A stretch of DNA of 64,000 nt from Trebonia sp963759545. GTDB taxonomy: Bacteria; Actinomycetota; Actinomycetes; Streptosporangiales; Streptosporangiaceae. Below are positions 1-7,441 of the stretch, piece by piece (the stretch's first letter is position 1; each line of letters begins with the position of its first letter). The position numbers and the translations under genes were made by a program. The notes under the pieces are model-generated. The model had not been told where the DNA came from and did not search any database. It was given only the letters and a program-made list of their open reading frames with translations. The stretch is from the NCBI GenBank assembly GCA_963759545.1, contig CAVXAB010000006.1, positions 186,001-250,000 on the forward strand. The letters are read 5' to 3'.

Positions 1-438
1 TTCTCCCACGTGGCGAGCCACGGCGTGGTCGCGCTTTTCACCTCGTGGACCGTTTACGCGCTGATCGTCTGCGGTGTGGGGAACGTGCTGCTGACGCAGA
101 CCGCCTACCAGACCGGCCAGCCCATGATCACGCTGCCGATCATCGCCTGCGTCACCCCGGTGGCGAGCGTGGCCATCGGCATCGGACTGCTCGGCGAGAG
201 TCCCCACGCGGGCGTGGCGGGCGGGATCGCGGCGGGCTTCGCGGTGCTCGCTACCAGCGTTGCGCTCGCCTACCTCGCCCGCTCCGCGCCCCACCCCGGG
301 CCCCAAGGCCGGGAGTCGGCCGGTGTCGATGGACATGCGGTGCCCCGAGCACGTGCCGGGGACGGTGCGCCTGAGGAAGACGACGGCGCACGCGACCGTG
401 TGCCCGCGTTGGCCGGAGCGGCATCGCACCAACCGTAA
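1..438 (+). CDS. DMT/EamA-type permease, C-terminal part (5' end outside window)
   Basis: The frame is open from the first base, so this is the 3' part of a gene that begins upstream. Two hydrophobic segments are visible: one after FTSWTVYALIVCGVGNVLL and one around PIIACVTPVASVAIGIGLLGE. The conserved TQTAYQTGQPMITLPII...P stretch matches the end of DMT-superfamily permeases, and the same layout occurs in the EamA gene at 23747-24617. A hydrophilic Pro/Gly/Asp-rich tail of about 50 residues ends at TAA 436-438. The substrate cannot be told. The next gene has its own operator, so the two are probably not co-transcribed. Confidence 0.7.
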   Translation, partial: FSHVASHGVVALFTSWTVYALIVCGVGNVLLTQTAYQTGQPMITLPIIACVTPVASVAIGIGLLGESPHAGVAGGIAAGFAVLATSVALAYLARSAPHPGPQGRESAGVDGHAVPRARAGDGAPEEDDGARDRVPALAGAASHQP

Positions 439-453
439 CGAATGCCACACACC

Positions 454-484
454 GTTGCTATTGCAAGGAACTTGCAACAGCAAC
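454..484. promoter_or_regulatory. Nur-type nickel operator upstream of the nickel permease
   Basis: Positions 461-477 read TTGCAA-GGAAC-TTGCAA, an exact match to the Nur box of Streptomyces (tTGCaA-N5-ttGCAA). It sits inside a longer dyad, 454-467 paired with 471-484, with 14-bp arms, one mismatch and a 3-nt centre. The dyad ends 25 nt before the ATG of the nickel permease. Nur is a Fur-family repressor that binds with nickel, so the expected effect is repression when nickel is plentiful. A -10-like TAGCGT at 496-501 would start transcription close to the ATG. Confidence 0.8.
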
Positions 485-508
485 GAGTGTCAAAGTAGCG
501 TTACCTTC

Positions 509-1615
509 ATGAGCAGCGGCCGCATCAGCAGGATCAGGGGAGCGCTCACGCCAGGGGAGTGGGCCAGGGCCGCCGCTATGACCTTCGCGGTCATCGGGCT
601 GCACGTAATCGGCTGGGGCGCGCTGCTCGCCATTGTCGTCCCGCACCACTACAGCATCGGCACCCAGACGTTCGGCGTTGGCATCGGGCTCACGGCCTAC
701 ACCCTTGGCGCACGGCACGCCTTCGACGCCGACCACATCAGCGCCATCGACAACACGACGCGCAAGCTGATGGCCGACGGCAAGCGGCCGCTCAGCGTCG
801 GCTTCTGGTTCTCCCTCGGGCACAGCAGCGTGGTCTTCGCGCTGAGCCTGCTGCTCGCCATCGGCGTCAAGGCGATCGTCGGCCCGGTCAAGAACGACGG
901 CTCGGGCCTCCACCAGGTCACCAACCTCATCGGTACGAGCGTGTCCGGCTTCTTCCTCTACGTCATCGCCGCTATCAACATCGCCGTCCTCTTCGGCATC
1001 CTCAAGGTCTTCAAGGAGCTCAAGCAGGGCCGCTTCAACGCGACCGAGCTAGAGCAGCACCTGAACGAGCGCGGCTTCGTCATGAGGTTCTTCAAGAAGC
1101 TGACCGGCTCGATCCGCACGCCGCGGCAGATGTACGGGGTCGGGCTGCTGTTCGGCCTGGGCTTCGACACCGCCACGGAGGTCGCCTTCCTGGTCCTCGC
1201 GGGTACCGGCGCGGCGAGCGGCCTGCCCTGGTACGCGATCCTCACGCTGCCCGTCCTGTTCGCGGCGGGCATGAGCCTGCTCGACACCATCGACGGCAGC
1301 TTCATGAACTTCGCCTACGGCTGGGCGTTCGCCAACCCGGTCCGCAAGGTCTACTACAACATCACGATCACCGGCCTCAGCATCACCGTCGCCCTGCTGA
1401 TCGGCACCGTGGAACTCGCCGGCCTGCTCGGCCAGGAGTTCAACCTGGGTGGCGGCTTCTGGGGCTGGGTCGAGGGGCTGAACATCAACACGCTCGGCTT
1501 CTTCATCGTCGGCCTCTTCGTGGTCACCTGGGCGGTCGCCGTCGGCATCTGGCGCGTGTTCGGCTTCGAGCGCCGCTACGCGAGCCCCGCAGACCTCTCG
1601 GAAGCCACCGAGTAA
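509..1615 (+). CDS. NiCoT-family nickel/cobalt permease
   Basis: A 368-residue integral membrane transporter that takes up Ni2+ (or Co2+) for enzymes such as urease, hydrogenase or Ni-superoxide dismutase. The NiCoT signature RHAFDADHISAIDNTTRKL is present (the HAFDADH histidine/aspartate cluster of transmembrane helix 2), followed by FSLGHSSVV, LGFDTATEV and GMSLLDTIDG. About eight hydrophobic segments are seen, and the length fits the HoxN/NixA family. I chose ATG 509 because it lies just after the Nur operator; a frame extension back to 260 runs through the previous gene and the operator. No Shine-Dalgarno sequence precedes the ATG, so translation may be leaderless. Nickel is favoured over cobalt because of the Nur site and the absence of a cobalamin riboswitch. 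Confidence 0.93.
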   Translation: MSSGRISRIRGALTPGEWARAAAMTFAVIGLHVIGWGALLAIVVPHHYSIGTQTFGVGIGLTAYTLGARHAFDADHISAIDNTTRKLMADGKRPLSVGFWFSLGHSSVVFALSLLLAIGVKAIVGPVKNDGSGLHQVTNLIGTSVSGFFLYVIAAINIAVLFGILKVFKELKQGRFNATELEQHLNERGFVMRFFKKLTGSIRTPRQMYGVGLLFGLGFDTATEVAFLVLAGTGAASGLPWYAILTLPVLFAAGMSLLDTIDGSFMNFAYGWAFANPVRKVYYNITITGLSITVALLIGTVELAGLLGQEFNLGGGFWGWVEGLNINTLGFFIVGLFVVTWAVAVGIWRVFGFERRYASPADLSEATE

Positions 1616-1707
1616 CGATTTCGCCGTCACCGGCGATCTTGTTAGTGGGCCGGTCGTCGCGTGCTCCCCCGCCCACTCATCGCGGCGACCGGCCCCATTT
1701 GTCTCTC

Positions 1708-1796
1708 GGGACCGATCGAGCAGCGGATCCGGAGCCGATCGAGCCCCGGATCCGGGACCGGTCGAGCCGTGGATCCGGGACCGATCGAGGAGCGAT
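1708..1796. repeat. Four tandem 23-bp repeats downstream of the nickel permease
   Basis: Units at 1708-1730, 1731-1753, 1754-1776 and 1777-1796 (the last is incomplete) keep an exact 23-bp period. The consensus begins GGGACCGATCGAGC and ends GGATCC, with a few substitutions per unit. The array lies in the 266-bp space between the permease stop and the next start. No coding signal was recognised in it. Function unknown; it could be a protein-binding array or a variable-number repeat. Confidence 0.85.
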
Positions 1797-1881
1797 TAGC
1801 CGCCGATTGGCGTGATTCCTGCCCGAAAACGGGCAGGAAGTTGCCGGAAGAGCGCATCGCCTGGCAAGATAACGGACGTCT

Positions 1882-2154
1882 ATGGATGATTCGCACCCGC
1901 AGGACCTGGTCCGCCACGTTGCGAGGAGCACCGGGCTGGACGAAGCGACCGCGTCGCGGGTCGTGGCAGATGTCATGGCGTACTTCGGCCAGACGGTCGA
2001 GGAGTACGTCGTCAAGCGCCACGAACACCTCAAGAGCAGGAATCGTAAGAACGACGACATCTGGCCGCTGATCATGGGCGAGCTCAGGACGCGCAGGTTC
2101 AAGGCGGACGAGCACTCGGAGCGCCAGCTCCGCCGCATGGTCTACGGCGGCTAG
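1882..2154 (+). CDS. Small conserved helical protein preceding glmS
   Basis: A 90-residue charged, apparently all-helical protein of unknown function with no signal peptide or membrane segment. The N-terminal half (DLVRHVARSTGLDEATASRVVADVMAYFGQ) has the hydrophobic spacing of a helical bundle or HU/DUF2267-like module. The C-terminal half is basic (KRHEHLKSRNRKND, RTRRF). ATG 1882 follows an AT-richer stretch with a possible -10 (GATAAC) only about 15 nt upstream. glmS starts 28 nt after its stop, so the two are probably one transcript. A regulatory or nucleic-acid-binding role is only a guess. Confidence 0.6.
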   Translation: MDDSHPQDLVRHVARSTGLDEATASRVVADVMAYFGQTVEEYVVKRHEHLKSRNRKNDDIWPLIMGELRTRRFKADEHSERQLRRMVYGG

Positions 2155-2182
2155 AACGGCCGAGAGGGAGGACGGACGACCG

Positions 2183-4021
2183 ATGTGTGGGATCGTGGGG
2201 TACATCGGCAGGCGGGACGCGACCCCCGTGCTTGTCGAGGGATTGCACCGGCTTGAGTACCGGGGGTACGACTCGGCGGGCCTCGCCGTCGTGTACCGGG
2301 GCAGGCTGCAGATCACCAAGACGGCGGGCCGTGTCCAGGACCTGAGGGACAAGCTCGACGCGAAGCAGACCAAGGCGACGGTCGGCATCGGCCACACGCG
2401 CTGGGCCACCCACGGCGAGCCGAACGACACCAACGCCCACCCGCACACCGACGCGCAGCACCGCGTCGCCGTCGTGCACAACGGCATCATCGAGAACGCC
2501 GAGGCGCTGCGCGCCCAGCTCACTGCCGACGGCGTGCGGTTCGTCACCGAGACCGACACCGAGTGCCTCGCGCACATGGTCGCCGCCGAGCTCGCGGCGA
2601 ACGAGGACCAGACACTCGAGGAAGCGGTGATCGCCACCCTGCGCGGCGTCGAGGGCACCTACGGACTCGTCGTGCTCGACACGAAGAACCCGGACGAGCT
2701 CGTCGTCGCCCGCAACGGCAGCCCCATCGTCCTCGGCCTGGGCGAGACCGAGATGTTCGTCGCCTCCGACGTCGCGGCGCTCGTCAGGTACACCCGCCAG
2801 GTCGTCTACCTGGAGGACGGCGAGGTCGCGACCATCAAGGCGACCGACTACCACACGACGACGCTCACCGGCGGCGCGAATAACAGCATCAAGACTCCGA
2901 CCACGGTGGACGCGGACGACGATGACTACGAGCTCGGCGGCTACAGCGACTACATGCGCAAGGAGATCCACGAGCAGCCTGACGCCATCCGCCGCGCGGT
3001 CATGGGCCGCCTGGACGAGCGGTTCGCCACCGCGAAGCTCGGCGGCGTCAGCCTCGACGCCCGCGAGCTGCGGAACATCAAGCGCGTCAAGTTCCTCGGC
3101 TGCGGCTCCGCCTACTACGCGGGACAGATGGGCGCGAGCCTCATCGAGGAGCTCGCGCGCATCCCGGCCGACGCCGAGCCCGCAAGCGAGTTCCGCTACC
3201 GTAGCCCGGTCGTGGACCCGGACGCGCTGTACGTCGCCGTCTCGCAGTCCGGCGAGACGAGCGACACGCTCATGGCCGTCCAGGAGCTGAAACGCAAGGG
3301 CGGCCAGGTCATGGGCGCCGTCAACGTCGTCGGCAGCGCCATCGGGCGCGAGTGCGGCCACGGCATCTTCCTGCACGCCGGGCCGGAGGTCGCCGTCGCC
3401 TCCACCAAGGCGCTCACCAACATGGTGGTCAACTTCGCCCTCCTGGGCCTGCTCCTTGGGAGAGTGCAGGACCTGTCCGCCGCCAACGGCGCTCGTGTCG
3501 TCAACGGCCTGCGGAACCTCCCGGCCCAGGTGACCGCGATCCTCAACGCGGAAGAGGAGATCGCCACGGTCGCGCACCGTTTCGCCGAGGCCGACCACAT
3601 GTTCTTCATCGGCCGGGTCCGCGGCTGGCCGGTGGCCCGTGAGGGCGCGCAGAAGCTCAAGGAGATCTCCTACGTGCACGCCGAGGCCTACCAGGCGGGC
3701 GAGCTCAAGCACGGCCCGCTCGCGCTCATCCAGCCGGAGATGCCAAGCGTGGTGATCGTGCCGTCCGACGACCTGATCGCCAAGAACATCTCCACGATCG
3801 AGCAGATCAAGGCCCGCGGCGGCCCGGTCATCGCGCTGACGAGCGCCGACATCCCCGACGGCCTCGCCGACGCGACGATCAGGGTGCCGCGCGCCGAGCC
3901 CGAGCTCGAGCCGATCCTCTTCAACGTCCCGCTGCAGCTCCTCGCCTACCACGCCGCCGCGAAGCTGGGCCGTGACATCGACAAGCCGCGCAACCTCGCG
4001 AAAAGCGTGACGGTGGAGTAA
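2183..4021 (+). CDS. glmS: Glutamine--fructose-6-phosphate aminotransferase (isomerizing)
   Basis: Makes glucosamine-6-phosphate from fructose-6-phosphate and glutamine, the entry step to UDP-GlcNAc for peptidoglycan. The 612-residue length is normal. After Met comes the catalytic Cys2 (MCGIVGYIG), followed by glutaminase motifs GIGHTRWATHG and HNGIIENAE, then two SIS sugar-isomerase domains from about residue 285 (SQSGETSDT, AVASTKALTN, GELKHGPLALI). It ends in KSVTVE, the usual GlmS tail. A GGGAGGA-like ribosome site lies about 10 nt before ATG 2183. No glmS ribozyme is seen upstream, as expected in actinobacteria. It converges with the gene at 4142, with a hairpin between them. Confidence 0.98.
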   Translation: MCGIVGYIGRRDATPVLVEGLHRLEYRGYDSAGLAVVYRGRLQITKTAGRVQDLRDKLDAKQTKATVGIGHTRWATHGEPNDTNAHPHTDAQHRVAVVHNGIIENAEALRAQLTADGVRFVTETDTECLAHMVAAELAANEDQTLEEAVIATLRGVEGTYGLVVLDTKNPDELVVARNGSPIVLGLGETEMFVASDVAALVRYTRQVVYLEDGEVATIKATDYHTTTLTGGANNSIKTPTTVDADDDDYELGGYSDYMRKEIHEQPDAIRRAVMGRLDERFATAKLGGVSLDARELRNIKRVKFLGCGSAYYAGQMGASLIEELARIPADAEPASEFRYRSPVVDPDALYVAVSQSGETSDTLMAVQELKRKGGQVMGAVNVVGSAIGRECGHGIFLHAGPEVAVASTKALTNMVVNFALLGLLLGRVQDLSAANGARVVNGLRNLPAQVTAILNAEEEIATVAHRFAEADHMFFIGRVRGWPVAREGAQKLKEISYVHAEAYQAGELKHGPLALIQPEMPSVVIVPSDDLIAKNISTIEQIKARGGPVIALTSADIPDGLADATIRVPRAEPELEPILFNVPLQLLAYHAAAKLGRDIDKPRNLAKSVTVE

Positions 4022-4041
4022 CAGAAGGACGAAATGTGAAA

Positions 4042-4111
4042 CCAGAACCCGTTCGGAAAACTCAAAGGCAGCAAAATCTAAAACTCTGATTCCGAACGGG
4101 TTCTGGCTTCG
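4042..4111. repeat. Family B element: 17-bp perfect inverted repeat after glmS
   Basis: Arms at 4042-4058 and 4090-4106 are perfect 17-bp inverted repeats (CCAGAACCCGTTCGGAA and its complement) around a 31-nt AT-rich loop. It lies between the converging glmS and the PAS/GAF/phosphatase gene and may end transcription both ways. The right half, 4088-4111, recurs in degenerate form at 50787-50810 and 54769-54793, so I treat it as a dispersed palindromic element and not only a terminator. Confidence 0.75.
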
Positions 4112-4141
4112 AGCGACGTGCCACGGATCTCTCCGCGGCGC

Positions 4142-6301
4142 CTAGACCGCGATCGTGGCGATCTCTGCCTCCGCGACCGGGGCCTCGGCGCCCATGGCGG
4201 CGAGCATCGCCTCCGTCACCGCTTCTGGTACTTGCTGCTGGCACCAGACGACCTTGCCGCCCGAGGTGCGCCGCACGCCCCAGCGGGAGGCCACCTGCGA
4301 GACGACGTGCAGGCCGCGGCCGTTCTCCGCGTCCTTGTCGACCTGCAGCACGCGAGGCAGTGCGGGGGAGGAGTCGTGCACCTCGCAGACGAGGGTGTCC
4401 GGCTCGAGGATGAGGCGGAGCATGACCTCGCCGTTGGCGTACTTGATCGCGTTCGTGACGAGCTCGGAGACGAGCAGCTCGCTGCTGTCGATCAGGTCCT
4501 CGAGGCCCCAGCGCTTGAGCGGGTCGCGGATCAGCGACCGCGCGTGCCTGACGGAGGAAAGCTCAGGCTCAAGCTGGAAGCAGATCCTGTGGTCCTCGGG
4601 TATGCGCCGCAGCTTGGCGATGAGCACCGCGATGTCGTCGCGGTAGGCATCGGCGTACACGCCGTCGAGCGAGGTCTTGCAGAGGTCCTCGAGGTCCTGA
4701 TCGGGCGCGCCCTCGCCGAACGCGGCCTGCAGCCGGTCGAGGCCCTCCGAGATGTCCCGGTCCCGCGACTCGACGAGGCCGTCGGTGTACAGGACGAAGA
4801 GAGAGCCGTCCTCGACGGTGATGACCTTCGTGTCCACCACGCCGTTGCCGATGCCGAGCGGCGGGCACGGTATGACCTCCAGGTACTCGTTGCGGCCGTC
4901 GGGGTGCACGAGCAGCGGCGGCAGGTGCCCGGCGACGGCGAGCTCGATCTCGCCGGTGACGCCGTCGTAGACCGCGTAGGCGCAGGTCGCGAAGTGCGGC
5001 TCCCGCTCACCGATGGTCTGCATGAGCTCGTCGAGCTGCAGCAGCGACTCCGCGGGCGGCAGCTCGAGCATGGCCAGGGTCTGGATGGCGGTGCGCAGCC
5101 GGCCCATGGTGACCGCGGCGCGCACCCCGTGCCCGGCGACGTCGCCGACGACCAGGGCGACCCGCGCCCCGGGCAGCCTGATCGACTCGTACCAGTCACC
5201 GCCGACTTCGACGAGCTCGCTGCCCGGCAGGTAGCGGTGCTTGACCTCGATGGAGGACGGATACGTGAGCCCGGTGGGCAGCATGGCCCGCTGCAGGGTA
5301 AGCGCGGTGGCGTGCTCCCTGTTGTACCGGGTGGCGTGGTTGAAGAACACCGCGGACCTGGCGGCGAACTCCATGCCCATTTCCATGTCGTAGCGGTCGA
5401 ACTTGCGGGTGCCCGCCTCGCGGAAGCAGCAGAAGAGCCCGAGCACGGTGCCCTTCGAGACGGCGGGGATCACCAGCATGGACATGTCGGAGAACAGGCC
5501 GCCGACCGGCTTGCGCCGCCAGGACTTGGCGAGCTTCCTCGCCGAGTCCGCGGAGAACGCCTGCTCGAGGACCGGAAGGCCCGTCTCGATGCACCGCGTG
5601 TAGGGGGAGTCGGGCGGGAAGCGGAGGATCTCGCCGATGGGGAAGGCCGACTGCCAGGCGGCGTGCTCCCCCCGGTCATGCCTGACGTCGAGGCGGCGCA
5701 GCGCCACCTTCTCCGCCGAGACGTGGGCGGGGATCTCGTTGTCGCCGATCAGCGATTCCAGGACGAGGATCTCGGCGGTCGAGCAGAACGCGGGCACGAG
5801 CTGCGCGGTCATCTTCTTGGCCAGCTCGCTGAAGTCGAGGGTGTCCTCGTCGGCGGGCGCGGTGTCGCGCAGCAGGATGTCGCGGATCAGGGCGGGGTCG
5901 ACGAACCGCTCGGCCGACGGGATCGGGATCTGCATGATCACGAAGGCGGCGACATCGCTCGACCCGGTCTGCATCGGCTTGGCGGTGACCACGGCGTCCG
6001 CGCTGAGCCCGCCCGCGAGGGCGATCGACAGCACGGCATTTCCCTCACGCTCGGACCGCACCGCGTCAAGCAGCATGTTTATCGAGATGTCGGTGAGCCT
6101 GTCGGACGGATTAGCCGTGATGTCGCTTAGGCGAACTCCGAGAAGATCGTCAGTTGATCGTGCGAGAATCTTCGGAGCTGTTCGATCATGCTGGACAATC
6201 CGGCCGCTACGGTCGATTCCGAGAATAAGGGTTCGCACCGACGTGTTCGCTTCCACGTTCGCCGGCGGTGCCTTTCGGCTGGCCCTCTTGCCGGTTGTCA
6301 C
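4142..6301 (-). CDS. PAS-GAF-SpoIIE phosphatase-HATPase signalling protein
   Basis: A 719-residue soluble partner-switching regulator. From the N-terminus: PAS-like sensor (about 20-130); GAF-like domain (about 150-325); PP2C/SpoIIE phosphatase (about 350-565) with metal-site motifs VGGDWYE (366-372), VGDVAGHG (385-392), LYTDGL and YRDDIAVL; and an RsbW-like ATPase (about 575-690) with N-box ELVTNAIKYA and G-box GRGLHVV. The family dephosphorylates anti-anti-sigma factors, and the RsbW-like domain phosphorylates them, so one protein carries both opposing activities. No sigma factor or STAS partner is adjacent, so its target must be elsewhere. It is one intact frame, unlike many neighbours. 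Confidence 0.93.
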   Translation of the reverse strand: MTTGKRASRKAPPANVEANTSVRTLILGIDRSGRIVQHDRTAPKILARSTDDLLGVRLSDITANPSDRLTDISINMLLDAVRSEREGNAVLSIALAGGLSADAVVTAKPMQTGSSDVAAFVIMQIPIPSAERFVDPALIRDILLRDTAPADEDTLDFSELAKKMTAQLVPAFCSTAEILVLESLIGDNEIPAHVSAEKVALRRLDVRHDRGEHAAWQSAFPIGEILRFPPDSPYTRCIETGLPVLEQAFSADSARKLAKSWRRKPVGGLFSDMSMLVIPAVSKGTVLGLFCCFREAGTRKFDRYDMEMGMEFAARSAVFFNHATRYNREHATALTLQRAMLPTGLTYPSSIEVKHRYLPGSELVEVGGDWYESIRLPGARVALVVGDVAGHGVRAAVTMGRLRTAIQTLAMLELPPAESLLQLDELMQTIGEREPHFATCAYAVYDGVTGEIELAVAGHLPPLLVHPDGRNEYLEVIPCPPLGIGNGVVDTKVITVEDGSLFVLYTDGLVESRDRDISEGLDRLQAAFGEGAPDQDLEDLCKTSLDGVYADAYRDDIAVLIAKLRRIPEDHRICFQLEPELSSVRHARSLIRDPLKRWGLEDLIDSSELLVSELVTNAIKYANGEVMLRLILEPDTLVCEVHDSSPALPRVLQVDKDAENGRGLHVVSQVASRWGVRRTSGGKVVWCQQQVPEAVTEAMLAAMGAEAPVAEAEIATIAV

Positions 6302-6488
6302 GGGCGACTCCTGAAAAGTTTGTGCACGGCGCGCTCTCGCTCATTATGGGCCAACCAGCGGCGGAACTGAGAGCGCTTCCGATTCTTCCCTTTAGTCCTG
6401 TATGCCCAAATATGCCACACCTTGCCGGTGACTGCAGTCGCTTCCGGGGACACGGGGCGTTGCAGTTGTCAAAAATTTCATACAAAAG

Positions 6489-7322
6489 TTACTGGCTGAG
6501 AGTCGTGTTAGTCGCTGAGGCTGTCGCGACGATGCCCTGGCTGCTCACGCTCACGGACCTGACCACGAGCCCGGCGGGCAGCTTCGGGATGTCGATGGTG
6601 TACGACTGGCCGGACGCCGAGCCGAGGATCGAGGCCAGGCCGGTCGCCCCGTTCAGGGAGACGACGATCTTGGTCGGGCCCGACAGCTGGACGGTCCCGG
6701 TCACGCTGCCGGCGATGCCGAGGTCGGCCGTGACCGCGTTCGGCCCTTTCGCCGGGTCCGGGCTGAGCGTGACGCCGCTTACCGGCAGGAGGGTGGCCAC
6801 CGAAGAGAACGGCAGGACCGCCTGGCCGTTGATGTTGTCGACGGTCGCGCTCGCGCTGCTTGACAGGCTGCTGAGGTGCACGCCGGTTGCCTTGGCGGTG
6901 AAGTTGAACGCGACCTTGCTGCCGCTGGCGGTCTCGTTGTTCCCGCTGATGTCGATGACCTTGATGTCCTTGGCGGCGAGCTGGGTGAGGAACGGCCAGC
7001 CCTCGATGCTGACCGACGGCTTGGCGCTGAGCCCGGACGACTGGATCTTCTGGGCGATCGCGTTCTGCGCGACCGCCTTGGCGACCTGGTCACCGATGCC
7101 GAGGATGGCCAGGATCAGCACGACCAGGACCGCGAGCACGACCGGCCAGCGCTTGCGCCGCCTGCGGCGCGGAGGCGTCGCGGCTTGCTGCGCGTACGTC
7201 GCCTGATCGTAAGACCCCGGCCCGTAGCCGTGGTCCGCCTGACCGTTTCCCCCTCGACTCGCGTCGTTCGCGGGTGGCTGGGCCGGCCATCCGCCCTGCG
7301 GGCGTGGCTGGTATTCGCTCAC
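6489..7322 (-). CDS. DUF2993 (LmeA-like) membrane-anchored lipid-binding protein
   Basis: A 277-residue protein. About 50 Pro/Gln/Tyr-rich cytoplasmic residues lead into a basic stop (RRRRRKR), one membrane helix (about 58-78) and an extracytoplasmic DUF2993 domain (GDQVAKAVAQNAIAQKIQSSG, SIEGWPFLTQLAA, DIKVIDISG). DUF2993 proteins such as mycobacterial LmeA bind phospholipid and act in lipoglycan or envelope maintenance. The typical motif (E-G-x-P-F-L-T-Q-L) is present. It lies just downstream of a paralogue (7442-8671) separated by a terminator, so the pair arose by duplication but may be transcribed separately. Confidence 0.85.
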   Translation of the reverse strand: MSEYQPRPQGGWPAQPPANDASRGGNGQADHGYGPGSYDQATYAQQAATPPRRRRRKRWPVVLAVLVVLILAILGIGDQVAKAVAQNAIAQKIQSSGLSAKPSVSIEGWPFLTQLAAKDIKVIDISGNNETASGSKVAFNFTAKATGVHLSSLSSSASATVDNINGQAVLPFSSVATLLPVSGVTLSPDPAKGPNAVTADLGIAGSVTGTVQLSGPTKIVVSLNGATGLASILGSASGQSYTIDIPKLPAGLVVRSVSVSSQGIVATASATNTTLSQ

Positions 7323-7386
7323 CTGGGGCTCCCTCGGTGCTCAGGCGTTGCCGCTTGGGTTCACAGTCGTTTATACCGGCAGCAAG

Positions 7387-7424
7387 CACTCGGCGCCCCC
7401 GTATCTTTCCGGGGGTGCCGAGTG
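7387..7424 (-). terminator. Hairpin terminator after the upstream DUF2993 gene
   Basis: Arms 7387-7401 and 7410-7424 pair over 15 bp with a single mismatch that becomes G-U in RNA, around an 8-nt loop. The hairpin starts 18 nt beyond the stop of the 7442-8671 gene on the minus strand. There is no long U-tract, as is common in actinobacteria. Confidence 0.75.
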
Positions 7425-7441
7425 TATTCGAGGCGGTTGCC

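Noticed and set aside
260..508. N-terminal extension of the nickel permease to 260.
   Set aside because: It runs through the preceding gene and the Nur operator and has no family sequence before ATG 509.
2100..2182. A glmS ribozyme or riboswitch before glmS.
   Set aside because: The space is only 28 nt and the upstream sequence is coding; the glmS ribozyme is a Firmicutes feature.
4088..4111. Family B core as a LexA/SOS box.
   Set aside because: The GAAC and GTTC half sites are 2 nt apart, not 4, and the neighbours are not SOS genes.
4118..6130. A 670-codon open frame on the plus strand antisense to the PAS-GAF-phosphatase gene.
   Set aside because: Arg/Asp/Gly-rich translation without any family motif. 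It mirrors the real gene on the other strand, a common artefact at very high GC.
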